64,000 bases of DNA from contig NZ_VRTT01000001.1 in the NCBI RefSeq assembly GCF_008017805.1, positions 300,950 to 364,949 of the forward strand, written 5' to 3'. This document shows, one piece after another, positions 33,742-44,189 of the stretch (within the stretch, counting starts at the first letter, position 1; each line of letters opens with the position of its first letter). A model generated the notes under the pieces. It searched no databases, was not told the origin of the DNA, and was given only the letters and a program-made list of their open reading frames with translations. Position numbers and translations under genes: made by a program. This DNA comes from Paenibacillus sp. N3.4. GTDB taxonomy: Bacteria; Bacillota; Bacilli; Paenibacillales; NBRC-103111.

Positions 33742-34334
33742 GAGAGCCCCTTCCTTAACCAGAACCTTTCTACCTCAGCCTTCGTTTCATCCCACGTCCC
33801 GCTGTTGTTTATGACGATGTCTGCTTGTTTTCGTTTTTCCTCAATAGACATTTGAGCATTTATACGACCCATCGCTTCACTCTCGCTTAGACCGTCTCTA
33901 AGCATCAGACGCTGCAGTTGTACTTCACGAGGCACATAAACGACCATAACTTCTTGGAACATAAAGGTGAGGTTAGATTCAATCAACAAAGGAACATCAA
34001 CAACAACCAGCTTGCTAGGATATTGTATTTCAAAGGCTTCCATCTGTTCTCGCATACGAGCACGGATCGGTGGGTGCAGCAAGCTTTCAAGATGCTTACG
34101 GGCAGCTGCGTCACCGAAAATAATTTCTCCAAGCTTTTTTCGATGAAGCGACCCATCTTTTTGAAGTACGGCTTGTCCAAAATGCGCAGCAACCTGTTCA
34201 AGAACAGGGCTGCCAGGCTCAACAACGTCACGCGCAAGCTTATCTGCATCCACTAATAAAGCGCCGCGGCTGACCAGCATGGCACTAACCGTACTTTTTC
34301 CGCAAGCGATACCACCAGTTAACCCGATATTCAT
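33738..34334 (-). CDS. coaE: Dephospho-CoA kinase
   Basis: This 198-residue protein catalyses the last step of coenzyme A synthesis. The P-loop is GLTGGIACGKSTVSAML, followed by the conserved DADKLARDVVEPGSPVLEQV and VVVDVPLLIES with the family Asp-x-Pro-Leu-Leu motif, and a late R-QLQRLMLRDGLSESEA lid. It lies 13 bases downstream of mutM and overlaps the transglycosylase gene. Confidence 0.96.
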   Translation of the reverse strand: MNIGLTGGIACGKSTVSAMLVSRGALLVDADKLARDVVEPGSPVLEQVAAHFGQAVLQKDGSLHRKKLGEIIFGDAAARKHLESLLHPPIRARMREQMEAFEIQYPSKLVVVDVPLLIESNLTFMFQEVMVVYVPREVQLQRLMLRDGLSESEAMGRINAQMSIEEKRKQADIVINNSGTWDETKAEVERFWLRKGLS

Positions 34335-34347
34335 GAGCAGATCTCTC

Positions 34348-35205
34348 CTAAGTATGATCGTTGCGAACTCTCTTACGCTTCAATGGTTGACAGGTTGGAC
34401 ATATGTGCGTGCCTCTGCCGCCAACAACCGTTTTATAAATTTCGCTTCCACATTTTTTACAAGGTTGCGCTTGTCTGCCATAAATGTTCAGTTGGTGCTG
34501 GAACAGTCCAATTTCACCTTGACCATTGACATACGATTTAATCGATGAACCTCCGACTTCAACGGAGTCACTTAACGTTTGTATAATAGCCCCATGCAGA
34601 CTCACAAGCTCCTTGCGACTAAGCGATGACGCTTCGCGTTCCGGATGTATGCCAGCTAAAAAGAGGGACTCGTCTACATAAATATTCCCTATCCCTACAA
34701 TATATTCTTGATTCAACAATAACGGTTTTATTTTCGTTGGCCTATGAGCGATCCGCTTCCGAAATGCCTCGAAGGTAAAGTCCTCATCTAGAGGTTCCAG
34801 CCCTAGCTTTTGCAGTGGAGGCTGTGTCAGTTCTTCCCCTTTGGGGAACAGATGCATTGTGCCAAACTGCCTAACATCCTTATATCGCAGCTCACTTCCA
34901 TCTATAAATCGAAATAGGACATGGGTATGAAGCTCAAGTGGATCTTCACCTTGATAAACGCCATATCTGCCCTCCATGCGCAAGTGCGATACCATCACAT
35001 AATCGGTCAATACGAAGAGCAAGAATTTCCCTCTTCGTTCTATCGTTTCAATGGTTTGGCCTTGGAGCAAAACCTCGAACATTTGAATATCATCCGGTTT
35101 TTGAATAATTCGTGGCAATCTGACCTGAACGTGTTCGATTGTTTTGCCGGTAACCAAGTTGTTTAGTGTGCGTTTGACTGTTTCGACTTCGGGTAGTTCA
35201 GGCAC
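34348..35205 (-). CDS. mutM: Formamidopyrimidine-DNA glycosylase
   Basis: This 285-residue base-excision repair enzyme removes 8-oxoguanine and formamidopyrimidines. The catalytic N-terminus PELPEVETV (Pro2 nucleophile, Glu3) is intact, followed by the helix-two-turn-helix (IVGIGNIYVDESLFLAGIHP) and the C-terminal zinc finger CKKCGSEIYKTVVGGRGTHI ... CPTCQ. It is downstream of polA and upstream of coaE. Confidence 0.97.
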   Translation of the reverse strand: MPELPEVETVKRTLNNLVTGKTIEHVQVRLPRIIQKPDDIQMFEVLLQGQTIETIERRGKFLLFVLTDYVMVSHLRMEGRYGVYQGEDPLELHTHVLFRFIDGSELRYKDVRQFGTMHLFPKGEELTQPPLQKLGLEPLDEDFTFEAFRKRIAHRPTKIKPLLLNQEYIVGIGNIYVDESLFLAGIHPEREASSLSRKELVSLHGAIIQTLSDSVEVGGSSIKSYVNGQGEIGLFQHQLNIYGRQAQPCKKCGSEIYKTVVGGRGTHICPTCQPLKRKRVRNDHT

Positions 35206-35247
35206 GGTTGTTCACCTCTTCAGTTCATTTAATTCGTACATTGTACC

Positions 35248-37904
35248 TTACTTGGTATCATACCAAGTAAGCCCATAGTCAACATCGGCACGAAGCGGAA
35301 CATCCAGCTTAAGGGCCTCAGCCATAACCTCAGGAACGATGCGGCGCATGATCTCCAACTCTTCCTCCGGAACCTCAAAGACGAGCTCATCGTGTACTTG
35401 AAGCAGCATTCGGCTCTTCAGTCCATCATGCTTCAATCTGGCGTCCATCTGAACCATAGCCAGCTTAATAATGTCTGCTGCAGTCCCCTGAATCGGCGTA
35501 TTCATAGCCGTTCGCTCAGCGAAAGAACGAACATTAAAGTTGGACGCGGCAATCTCTGGGAGATACCGCCGACGCTGCAGCAGCGTGGTGACGTATCCGT
35601 CTCTGCGAGCATCTTTTACGATCTCGTCCATATATGTGCGAACCCCTTGGAATACGGCGAAATATTGTTCAATGAATTTGGCCGCATCCTTACGAGTAAT
35701 GTCTAAGTTCTGAGATAAGCCATAATCGCTGATGCCGTAAACGATTCCGAAATTGACAGCTTTGGCCTGACGCCGCATGTTCGCGTCGACCTCGCTCTCT
35801 GAAACACCGAAAACGTCCATCGCTGTCTTCGTGTGAATATCCATATTCTGAAGGAAGGCTTCCTTCAGGTTCTCATCTTGCGAAATATGCGCAAGCACGC
35901 GCAGCTCGATCTGGGAGTAATCCGCAGCAAGAATGTACCATCCAGGCTCAGACGGAACGAATACTTTGCGGATCTTGCGTCCCTCCTCCAGACGAATCGG
36001 AATGTTCTGCAGATTCGGGAATTGGCTGCTCAGTCGGCCTGTGGCGGCAATCGTTTGACGATAATAGGTGTGCACCTTCCCCGTCTCTGGCCGCACCTCT
36101 TTGAGCAGTCCCTCCACATACGTCGATTGCAGCTTGGCCAATTGACGATAATTCAAAATCTCCCCTACCACTTCGTTATAGGGTGCCAGTCTTTCCAGCA
36201 CCTCGGCGTCCGTGGAATAGCCGGTTTTGGTTTTCTTCGAAGCTGGCAAGCCCAGCTTCTCGAATAAAATCTCGCCCAGCTGCTTCGGCGAGTTGATGTT
36301 GAACTCCACGCCGGCAAGGTCGTAGATGCGCGTCATAATCGCATCGAGCTTTTCTGCGAGCTCCACGCCAAGTGCCTTCAGATCCGCGGCATCCACCTTG
36401 ATGCCGCGCAGCTCCATCTCAGCGAGCACGCCCGCGAGAGGCAGCTCCAGTTCGTAGAAGAGCTGATTCATCCCGCTCTTCTCCAACTCTTCGCGCAGCA
36501 CCGGTACAAGGCGCGCAATCCCCAGAGCTTTGCGTCCAAGGTGATCGCTGAGCGCAGGAAGCTCCGGCAAGCGAAACTTTGCGCCTTTGCCGAAAATTTC
36601 CTCATCGGTCTTAATGCTTGGCAGACCGTATTTGTAAGATAGACCGCTGAGCGTGAGGTTCGACTCCGTTGGGTCAAGCAAGTAACAAGCCAGCAGCACA
36701 TCGAAATCGACACCTTTAAGCGGGATTCCCTGCCAAGCAACGCCAGTTCAGCGCGATGCTGGTCAAATACCTGTTTCTTCTTGGAAGTATCGCCAAGCCA
36801 TTGACGCAGAGGTTCCCCCGCCTTACTCTTCAACAATTCAGACGGAACATAATAACACTTGTCTTCTTCCTTCTCGTCGAACCAGGCAATACCAGCAACT
36901 TCAGCATGATGCGGGTTCTCCCCAACGATCTCAACATGAATAGGTGCGCTATCACCTAACAAACGGACTAGTTCTTCAATCGTCTCTTCCGTGACAACGA
37001 TAATTTCAACGGTTTCCGCCGCTTGTTCATCAGCAAGGGACGAGGGACCAAAATCCATCTTTTCCAACAAAGATTTGAATTCCAATTTACGAAACATGCC
37101 CGAAAGCGCTTGTCCATCAAAACCGTCGTAACGGAAGCTGTCCCACTCCGTCTCCATCGGGACTTCGCGAAAAATGGTGGCGAGTTCTTTACTCATCACA
37201 GCATCCTTCGCATGCTCTTCCACTTTTTCTTTCATCTTGCCTTTGAGACTTGCTGTATTTGCCAGTACTTCTTCAACGGACCCAAATTCGTGAAGCATCT
37301 TGAGCGCCGTCTTTTCACCAACTCCCGGAATCCCCGGAATATTATCCGACGTATCGCCCATCAAACCTTTGAGATCAATAATTTGCGCTGGCGTAAGACC
37401 ATATTTTTCTTTAATCTCAGCCGGATTATACAGCTCAACCTCACTAATTCCCTTACGTGTGATTGCTACGGTAACTTGTTCAGAAGCCAGCTGCAGCATG
37501 TCCTTATCACCGGATACAAGCAGAACTTTTTCGCCCTTTTCATCGGCCAATTTGGTCAAAGTCCCAATAATATCGTCCGCTTCATAGCCTGTCAATTCAA
37601 ACTGCGGAATCTGAAAAGCTTTCAGCAGCTCTTTAATCAACGGAAATTGCTCCGAAAGCTCTGGTGGAGTTTTTGCACGTCCACCTTTGTATTCGGTGTA
37701 TTCTTTATGTCTAAACGTTATTTTCCCCGCATCAAAAGCAACGAGAAAATGAGTAGGTTTTTCTTCCTCAATTAATTTAAGCAGCATCGTTGTAAATCCA
37801 TACACCGCATTCGTATGCAATCCATTTGAATTGCTTAGCAGCGGCAAAGCATAAAAAGCGCGATTGGCAATCGAATTTCCATCAATAATAATTAGCTTGT
37901 TCAT
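35248..37904 (-). pseudogene. polA: DNA polymerase I, interrupted by a one-base deletion
   Basis: Residues 1-290 are the 5'-3' exonuclease (NKLIIIDGNSIANRAFYALP, YEADDIIGTL, KGLMGDTSDNIPGIPGVGEK). A degenerate 3'-5' exonuclease domain follows, and the second frame gives the polymerase domain (LAADYSQIELRVLAHISQDE, QAKAVNFGIVYGISDYGL, LLQVHDELVFEVPE). The break is at about 36738: GCGTTGCTTGGCAGGG should read GCGTTGGCTTGGCAGGG, giving ELALAWQGIPLKGVDFDVLL. One missing G (C on the plus strand) splits an otherwise intact gene. Either it is a read error or the cell makes two polypeptides. The ATG at 37904 (NKLIII) is chosen; longer frames lack an SD. Confidence 0.9.
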
Positions 37905-38037
37905 CCATACACACCCCGATTTTTGACATACTTCTTTCATCATAGCATACGAAATAAAAATAAAAAAACACTTGTGCACATAAACATGTAAGGAAGCGAC
38001 TCAACCATGGTTCGGTTTTCAGAAGGAGGTTCTCCGA

Positions 38038-38787
38038 ATGAGCCCTTTTTTTTCCCCAACACGCAAAAAAATTATTTTTTTCGATATGAATAATACGATT
38101 TTAGATCGCAGACAATGCTTCGATTCCGCTTTTCTAGAGGTTATGAATGACTACACGGCAAGGTGGGAGACGGATGAAAATTTATTTTCCCCCCAAGAAG
38201 CTTTGCAAAGCTATAAACTGGAATGGAGTCGCCACCGCAAGACGCCGATAAGAAGTCCCTTATCTCCCGATGAGCTAAGACACAACTGTTTACGCAAAGC
38301 CCTGCTCCCCTTGCCTGTGAATGTCAATCCAGCTTTCACAAGCGCATTTTTTGAGCAGATCGAAGAACAGGAAGACCATTTTGTCGCTCTATTTCCTGGT
38401 GTCGAAGACACGCTGGAGGCCTTATCGCAAAACTATAAGCTGGCTATCATTAGTAATGGGAATCGGAAAAGGCTGCAGCACAATTTGGAGAAAATGAAGT
38501 TGAACCGATGGATTGAACAAGATCGCTTGTTTAGCTCAGAGAAGGATGGACCTCGGAAGCCGCATCCTGCCATCTTCGAGAGAGCTCTGAAGACGATGAG
38601 TACAGCGGCAAGCCAAAGTGTTATGGTAGGAAATTCATGGCGAAACGATGTCGTGGGGGCCACTTCAAGTGGCATGGATGCCATTTGGATACATCCGGGG
38701 AATATCAAAAAAATATCGGAACGCCGCATCGGCAAACAGAAAGTCATTATTATTCGCTCTTTCAGACAATTGCAATTTACATTCTAA
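38038..38787 (+). CDS. HAD family hydrolase-like protein
   Basis: This 249-residue protein has the HAD layout: motif I IFFDMNNTILDRR, a helical cap, motif II LAIISNGNRKRLQHNLEK, motif III Lys in GPRKPHPAIFERAL, and motif IV MVGNSWRNDVVGATSSGM. The second Asp of motif I (DxD) is Asn, and motif IV has GN in place of GD, so ordinary phosphatase chemistry is in doubt. GAAGGAGG precedes the ATG. It is divergent from polA. Substrate unknown. Confidence 0.85.
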   Translation: MSPFFSPTRKKIIFFDMNNTILDRRQCFDSAFLEVMNDYTARWETDENLFSPQEALQSYKLEWSRHRKTPIRSPLSPDELRHNCLRKALLPLPVNVNPAFTSAFFEQIEEQEDHFVALFPGVEDTLEALSQNYKLAIISNGNRKRLQHNLEKMKLNRWIEQDRLFSSEKDGPRKPHPAIFERALKTMSTAASQSVMVGNSWRNDVVGATSSGMDAIWIHPGNIKKISERRIGKQKVIIIRSFRQLQFTF

Positions 38788-40557
38788 ACCCTGTTATTCA
38801 GCTTTTCACCAATGTTCTGGAAATAATAAATGCTCCCTTGATGCGCCTTTGCCTTCTTTTTGAGCAAGGCTGCCGTTTGAGAGATATGTTCCAGAGAAAT
38901 GGCAGCATCACAACTGCAAACGACGAGTGAAAGGGATAACGTGACGCCGCTGCTCTTCACCTGATTCCCACTGCGATCCCGCACATGATCCCACTCTTCG
39001 CCTTCATAGAACATTTCCACACCTTGTTCAAAGCGACGTATCATTTCTTGACACAACAATTCCGGTGAATAGGTAGAAGAAATTGCGATAAAATCGTCTC
39101 CTCCTACATGTCCGACAAAATCATGGGGTGTTCCGCAAACGGCAATCGCTTGCTGCATAATATCCGCGGTGTATTGAATCAGTTGATCCCCTTTCTGAAA
39201 TCCAAACCGGTCATTAAACCATTTGAAATAGTCCAGGTCGGCATAAACGACATGAAAAGGTTTGCTTTCGATAATCCGCTTGTTCAGCTCTCTGTTAATT
39301 TGCAGATTTCCCGGCAATCCTGTCAATGGATTTGCCACACGCGCTGTCTCCATCCGAACATTCGTAATACTCTCAAGTATCGTTCTGATCGAAGCTATTC
39401 CGGCCATTTTTCCATTGCTTGTTATAATAACAAGATCATATAAATGTTGAATCGAGCGAGAGGTTGCCATCTGAGAAACCTGCTCCACAGGAGCGAGTTC
39501 ATCTACAATAAGCGGCGAACTGTTCATGATCCCCTCAATTGTTCGATTCCAAAATAAGGAGAACGCATATTGCCCCGCTAATTGCTGGAATAAGTGCTCA
39601 CGCATCATGAGGCCGACAGGTATGTCCTCGTTCACAATGACAACTCCGACAGCCTCTTGATTTTTTTTCAAATAGTCAGCTACTTCCGAAATGATCGCCT
39701 TCCTATCGAATACTTTCACAGGTGTTTTTAAGTCCCCGATGCTCCAGGTCATTCCGCTTCCTTGCGCTTTACGATGCTGCCAAATCAACATTTTATGTTT
39801 CTCCTGCACGGTTGCAGCAACCGATTCCGGCTTTCCAAGCAAGTATCCCTGCCCATAATGAATCCCCAGCCGCGTAAGCTTGATCAATTCATCGGGGTGC
39901 TCAATCCCTTCGGCAATCAGGTAAATATTCATTTTTTGGGCAAACGTGACGAATGTCTCCAATATGTATTCTTTCACTTTATTCTCATGTATGTTTTGGA
40001 TCAGGGAACGATCGACTTTGATAAAATCGGGATTGTAGCTCTGCAATAGCCTGCAGAGAAGAATAGCCCGCTCCTGCATCATCAATGGCAATACGATACC
40101 CTTGTTTCCGGTAATGCTCCAAAATCTTTTGAGCCAGAGTGAAATCTTCGATCGAACTTCTTTCTGTAATTTCAAAGACCACATTGCTCGGCCTCAGGTT
40201 ATACTTTTGTAAAATCTCAAGTGTCTTACCTGGGACGAATCCAGGATCATAGAGGACTTGAGAAGAAATATTAATAAATAATAATTGCTGTGTATGCTCC
40301 AAAATAGATCCTTGGATCGCTTTCTCACGCGCTAGCTTCTCCAGTGCATAAAGCTCCCCTAGCTGTTCTGCAAATTCGAACATCGCGAGTGGAGAATGGA
40401 ACGGACTACCCTTGGGACCGCGAGTCAGCGCTTCATAACCCAGAACTTGACCATCCTGCAAAGAAACGATAGGTTGATAGACAGAATAAATTAATTGATG
40501 TTCAATCATATCATGAAACTGTGTGTATACCTCTGACTGATCGTTCATGTCCATCAT
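38784..40557 (-). pseudogene. EAL-CBS-GGDEF c-di-GMP protein, frameshifted
   Basis: The first frame (from 40557) begins an EAL phosphodiesterase domain: YQPIVSLQDGQVLGYEALTR, VFEITERSS, IAIDDAGAGYSSLQAIAEL. After that the frame drifts. The second frame resumes with NPDFIKVDRSLIQNIHENKV, LIAEGIEHPDELIKL and HYGQGYLLGKP, then a CBS-like pair (about 40 kb to 39.3 kb) and a GGDEF domain (DLDYFKWFNDRFGFQKGD, VGGDDFIAISS). An extra base near 40034-40039 in GAGCTACAATCCC breaks it; without it the text is ELNPDFIKVD. Both the EAL residues and GGDDF look catalytically competent. It is divergent from the REC-PAS-kinase gene. Confidence 0.85.
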
Positions 40558-40746
40558 CCCTTACTTATTCTACTTGTATGTATAGTCTATCAAACATAAT
40601 AGCAGGCTTTATCATCCATATGTAAAATCTATGTAAAGAGTTTAAATAAAAAAGAGGGAATCGCCTCTTTCTCCCGAAGAAGAAACGGAATCGATCGTTT
40701 GGTGCGTACGCACTTCGTACAAGCACAGAAAGGAAATGAAAATGAA

Positions 40747-42342
40747 ATGGAACAACAAGTAAAAATCTTGGCGGTAGATGACCGTTACGAAAACTTGCTG
40801 GATCTGAATAACATACTTTCATCTTCAGACTATGACATCATCTCACTTCAATCAGGGGAAGAAGTACTGACCTATTTACACGAAGGGCCAATTGAATCCA
40901 TTGCGCTTATTATTATGGAAGTGCAAATGCCGGGTCTGGACGGCTTTGAAATCGTTGAATTAATTAAGCAGTGGGAGGCAAGTCAAAACATTCCTATCAT
41001 ATTTCTGACATCGCTTAGCGCCTCTCTCAATCAGTCCTTGAAGAGGTATCCTGTCGGATCTATCGATTACCTATGCAAGCCCGTCCATCCGCAGCTGTTA
41101 AAAATGAAGGTCGAAACCTTTGTTCATTTGCATCTTAGTCATCAGAATAACAAGCTTCAAAGCGATCTCCTTCATAAGCGAACGCTGGATCTTGAAGAGA
41201 CGAATCGCAAACTGGCGGAAGCCGAAGAGAAGTTGAAGCAGCAAAACTATTTATTGGAGCAATGGGTGGAAGAGCGTACATCCGAACTGGTGGATGCACA
41301 TGAGAAGCTGATGAAATCGCAAGAGCATTTCAAGAAGATGTTCATCGCATCTCCCTGTCTAATGGCTATTTGTCGTCTATCCGATTATACCTATATGGAA
41401 GTTAATGAAAGCTGGAAGGCATATACGGGATACGGTGACGAAATTATTGGCACAGCCGCTAATTTTATTTTCATGGAGTTAGAGGATTGGGATAGAAGCG
41501 TTGAGGTGATGCGGAATTGCAAAGTCAAATACGAAACAAAGTCCAAAGAAATTCGCACAGTTCTCCTCTCAACAGAAATCATTGATATCGAAAACGAGCC
41601 TTGTTTACTTCAAGTAGGGATTGATATTACAGAAAACTTGCGATACGAAACCGAGATGGCTCGGTTAGCTCAATTAAACTTAGTCGGTGAAATGGCAGCA
41701 GGGATTGCCCACGAAATTCGTAATCCGATGACAACCATTCGTGGATTCTTGCAGTTGTTTCTAGAGAATAATCATCCAATGAAAAAGGATTACATTCCCA
41801 TTATGTTAGAAGAGTTGGACCGTGCCAATGATATTATTACCGAGTATTTAACTTTGGCCAAAAACAAAAGCTCCCATCAGCACCCCGAACACTTAAATAG
41901 AATTATTGAAGCTTTGCTGCCTTTAATTCAAGCAGAAGCCACGATGTCTGGGAAACATGTTATTTTCCAGTCCAGCCATTGCCCTCAAATTCATGTTGAT
42001 GACAAAGAAATGCGGCAGCTTATTTTGAATATGTGCATGAATGGCCTAGAGGCCATGGAAGCTGGTGGCAATCTTCATATAAAAACCTATATGGCCTTTA
42101 ATAAGGTTGTTCTTGTGATTGCTGATGAAGGGAAAGGCATTACAACTGAAAACTTGGAAAACCTCGGACGACCTTTCTTCACAACCAAAGATGGTGGAAC
42201 GGGATTAGGTCTAGCTATTTGTTACAGTATAGCTGCCAGACACCGCGCCTCCATTGAAGTCGATTCCAGTCCCCAAGGAACGACATTTGCCGTTCACTTC
42301 CCACTTCCGTGCTCTGACCAATCAGGGGCTGCGCAGTTCTAG
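40747..42342 (+). CDS. REC-PAS hybrid histidine kinase with Glu phosphoacceptor
   Basis: This soluble protein of about 531 residues has an N-terminal receiver domain (VKILAVDDRYENLLDLNNIL; Thr in FLTSL; Lys in YLCKPVHPQ), a coiled coil, a PAS domain (about 195-310), the H-box MAAGIAHEIRNPMTTIRGFL and a HATPase domain with DEGKGITTENLENLG and GTGLGLAICYSIAARH. The receiver phosphoacceptor, expected as D in LILMDVQMPG, is E58 (IIMEVQMPG). I chose ATG 40747; a GTG at 40699 lacks an SD. It is divergent from the c-di-GMP gene and may act with it. A transposase remnant abuts its end. Confidence 0.88.
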   Translation: MEQQVKILAVDDRYENLLDLNNILSSSDYDIISLQSGEEVLTYLHEGPIESIALIIMEVQMPGLDGFEIVELIKQWEASQNIPIIFLTSLSASLNQSLKRYPVGSIDYLCKPVHPQLLKMKVETFVHLHLSHQNNKLQSDLLHKRTLDLEETNRKLAEAEEKLKQQNYLLEQWVEERTSELVDAHEKLMKSQEHFKKMFIASPCLMAICRLSDYTYMEVNESWKAYTGYGDEIIGTAANFIFMELEDWDRSVEVMRNCKVKYETKSKEIRTVLLSTEIIDIENEPCLLQVGIDITENLRYETEMARLAQLNLVGEMAAGIAHEIRNPMTTIRGFLQLFLENNHPMKKDYIPIMLEELDRANDIITEYLTLAKNKSSHQHPEHLNRIIEALLPLIQAEATMSGKHVIFQSSHCPQIHVDDKEMRQLILNMCMNGLEAMEAGGNLHIKTYMAFNKVVLVIADEGKGITTENLENLGRPFFTTKDGGTGLGLAICYSIAARHRASIEVDSSPQGTTFAVHFPLPCSDQSGAAQF

Positions 42343-42349
42343 GAGAACT

Positions 42350-42595
42350 GCATGCTTTTCTGCTGTAGCGAACAGCTTTTGCAATTTGGAGGGAAGAGTA
42401 CAAGCACTGAGTGTAAGCGTAAATGATAACTTTCGTGAGCATCTCAGGATGGTGGCTCTTTCGTCCGCCTCCTGGATAAGCAGCATCAAAAATGGCAGCA
42501 TCCAGACGATTCACTGCAATATTAACTACTCGAACGAGGTGATTTTGAGGAATGTCCTCCTCTAAATCCATTGGCAGGGCAAATTTGATCCATGA
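42350..42595 (-). mobile_element. IS1182-like transposase N-terminal remnant
   Basis: The minus strand reads IKFALPMDLEEDIPQNHLVR, VVNIAVNRLDAAIFDAAYPG, SHHPEMLTKVIIYAYTQCLY and SSLQIAKAVRYSRK. This is the N-terminal (DUF772-type) part of an IS1182/IS5-group transposase. Homology ends near 42380, where it meets the kinase gene, and the catalytic DDE domain is absent. At its other side AAAGAAATCTCTC (42609) pairs with GAGAGATTTCTTT (42664), which may be part of the element's end. Confidence 0.75.
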
Positions 42596-42691
42596 TATAT
42601 GTAAGAAACAAAGAAATCTCTCCTTTAGTTAAATGGTTGGGTGGCACCTCCATTTTTACCAAAGAGAGATTTCTTTTTGTTACTTAAAAAA

Positions 42692-42738
42692 ACAAGGCTA
42701 TCTCTTAAGTCTTTTTAGACCTTTTGAGACAGCCTTTT
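42692..42738 (-). terminator. Terminator of the pst operon (after phoU)
   Basis: On the minus strand AAGGCTGTCTCA pairs with AAGAGATAGCCTT (small mismatch) and is followed by GTTTTTTT. It lies just past the phoU stop at 42740. Confidence 0.8.
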
Positions 42739-42739
42739 A

Positions 42740-43399
42740 CTATACATTTAAATCTTTACGTTTTCCTGTGACCATATAAATAACGCCTTCGCCAATATTC
42801 GTCGTATGGTCAGCTACACGCTCGAGGTAATGAGCAACAAAGAGCAAATGCGTCAGCTGACGATTGCGGTTATAATCAGAACTCATTAAACCCATTAGTT
42901 CTTGCATGACCGTACTATACAGTTTATCTACACGATCATCTTTTTCGGCAAGTGCAGCTGCTCTGTGTACATCTCTTTCCGTGTAGGCAAGCAAGCTTTC
43001 ATGCAGCATCTCGATAGCAATTTCAGCCATCTGAGGGATCACTTCCAATGGCTTGACCAATTCTTCCCCCGCAAATCGAATGGTAATCTTGGCGATGTCG
43101 ACCGCGTGATCCGCGATACGTTCCAAATCGATGGCTAGCTTTAGCGCTGTGCCAATGATTCGCAAATCGCTTGCCATTGGCTGCTGCAGGGCGATCAAGC
43201 GTAAACAAAGCTCATCGATGTTGGTCAAATAATCATCAATTAAATCATCGTTATTAATGACCTGCTGGGCTAGCTTCTCATCCAGCTTAGCAAGGGACTC
43301 GACCGAAGATAGAATCAACTTCTGTACGCTTCCCCCCATATCCAGCAATTCCTTTTGTAATAGCACAAGTGATTGATGAAAACCGGGTCTTGCATCCAT
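42740..43399 (-). CDS. phoU: Phosphate signalling protein PhoU
   Basis: This 219-residue helical protein is made of two PhoU repeats with the metal-binding E/D clusters IDLERIADHAVDIAKITIRF and YLERVADHTTNIGEGVIYM. It links phosphate transport by PstSCAB to the PhoR/PhoP two-component system. It is the last gene of the pst operon, 26 bases past pstB. Confidence 0.96.
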   Translation of the reverse strand: MDARPGFHQSLVLLQKELLDMGGSVQKLILSSVESLAKLDEKLAQQVINNDDLIDDYLTNIDELCLRLIALQQPMASDLRIIGTALKLAIDLERIADHAVDIAKITIRFAGEELVKPLEVIPQMAEIAIEMLHESLLAYTERDVHRAAALAEKDDRVDKLYSTVMQELMGLMSSDYNRNRQLTHLLFVAHYLERVADHTTNIGEGVIYMVTGKRKDLNV

Positions 43400-43425
43400 A
43401 CACGTTTCCCCTTCCTGTTATGTGA

Positions 43426-44187
43426 TCAACCGAATCTTCCTGTAATGTAGTCTTCCGTTCGTTGGTCATTCGGATTGGTAAAGATTTTGTCCGTCTTGTC
43501 CGTTTCCACCAAATACCCATTTAAGAAAAAAGAAGTCATGTCGGATATCCGTGCGGCTTGCTGCATGTTGTGAGTTACAATAATAATGGTGTATTTCTCT
43601 TTCAGGGTTTGGGTCAGCTCTTCCACCTTCAACGTTGAGATCGGGTCAAGCGCTGAAGTAGGCTCATCCATTAGCAATACATCAGGCTCTACGGCAAGCA
43701 AACGGGCTATACAAAGACGCTGCTGCTGTCCACCGGACAAACCTAATGCTGACTTATGCAAACGGTCTTTGACTTCATCCCACAAAGCCGCTTGCTGAAG
43801 GCTGCGTTCCACAATTTCATCCAGCAAGGCCTTCTTCTTGGTTCCATGGATACGAGGACCGTAGGCAATATTGTCATAAATGCTCATTGGAAAAGGGTTC
43901 GGACGCTGGAACACCATACCGACCCTTTTGCGTAGAGAAACCACATCGGAATCCGATCCATAGATGTTATGTCCGTCTACCGCGACATTACCTGTGATAC
44001 GGACGCTATCAATCAGATCGTTCATCCGGTTCAAAGTACGCAGGAATGTAGATTTCCCACAGCCTGAAGGACCGATTAAAGCAGCAATTGTGCCCGTTTC
44101 AATCGATAATTCGATGTCGTGGAGCGCATGGTTATCTCCATAAAATAAGTTTAATTTGTCCGCTTTAATTTTATGCTTGGTCACCAC
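43426..44187 (-). CDS. pstB: Phosphate ABC transporter ATP-binding protein
   Basis: This 253-residue protein hydrolyses ATP to drive phosphate import. Walker A is [20 protein letters not shown], followed by the PstB mark [20 protein letters not shown], the signature [18 protein letters not shown], and Walker [17 protein letters not shown]. It follows pstA by 2 bases. Confidence 0.97.
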   Translation of the reverse strand: MVTKHKIKADKLNLFYGDNHALHDIELSIETGTIAALIGPSGCGKSTFLRTLNRMNDLIDSVRITGNVAVDGHNIYGSDSDVVSLRKRVGMVFQRPNPFPMSIYDNIAYGPRIHGTKKKALLDEIVERSLQQAALWDEVKDRLHKSALGLSGGQQQRLCIARLLAVEPDVLLMDEPTSALDPISTLKVEELTQTLKEKYTIIIVTHNMQQAARISDMTSFFLNGYLVETDKTDKIFTNPNDQRTEDYITGRFG

Positions 44188-44189
44188 GA

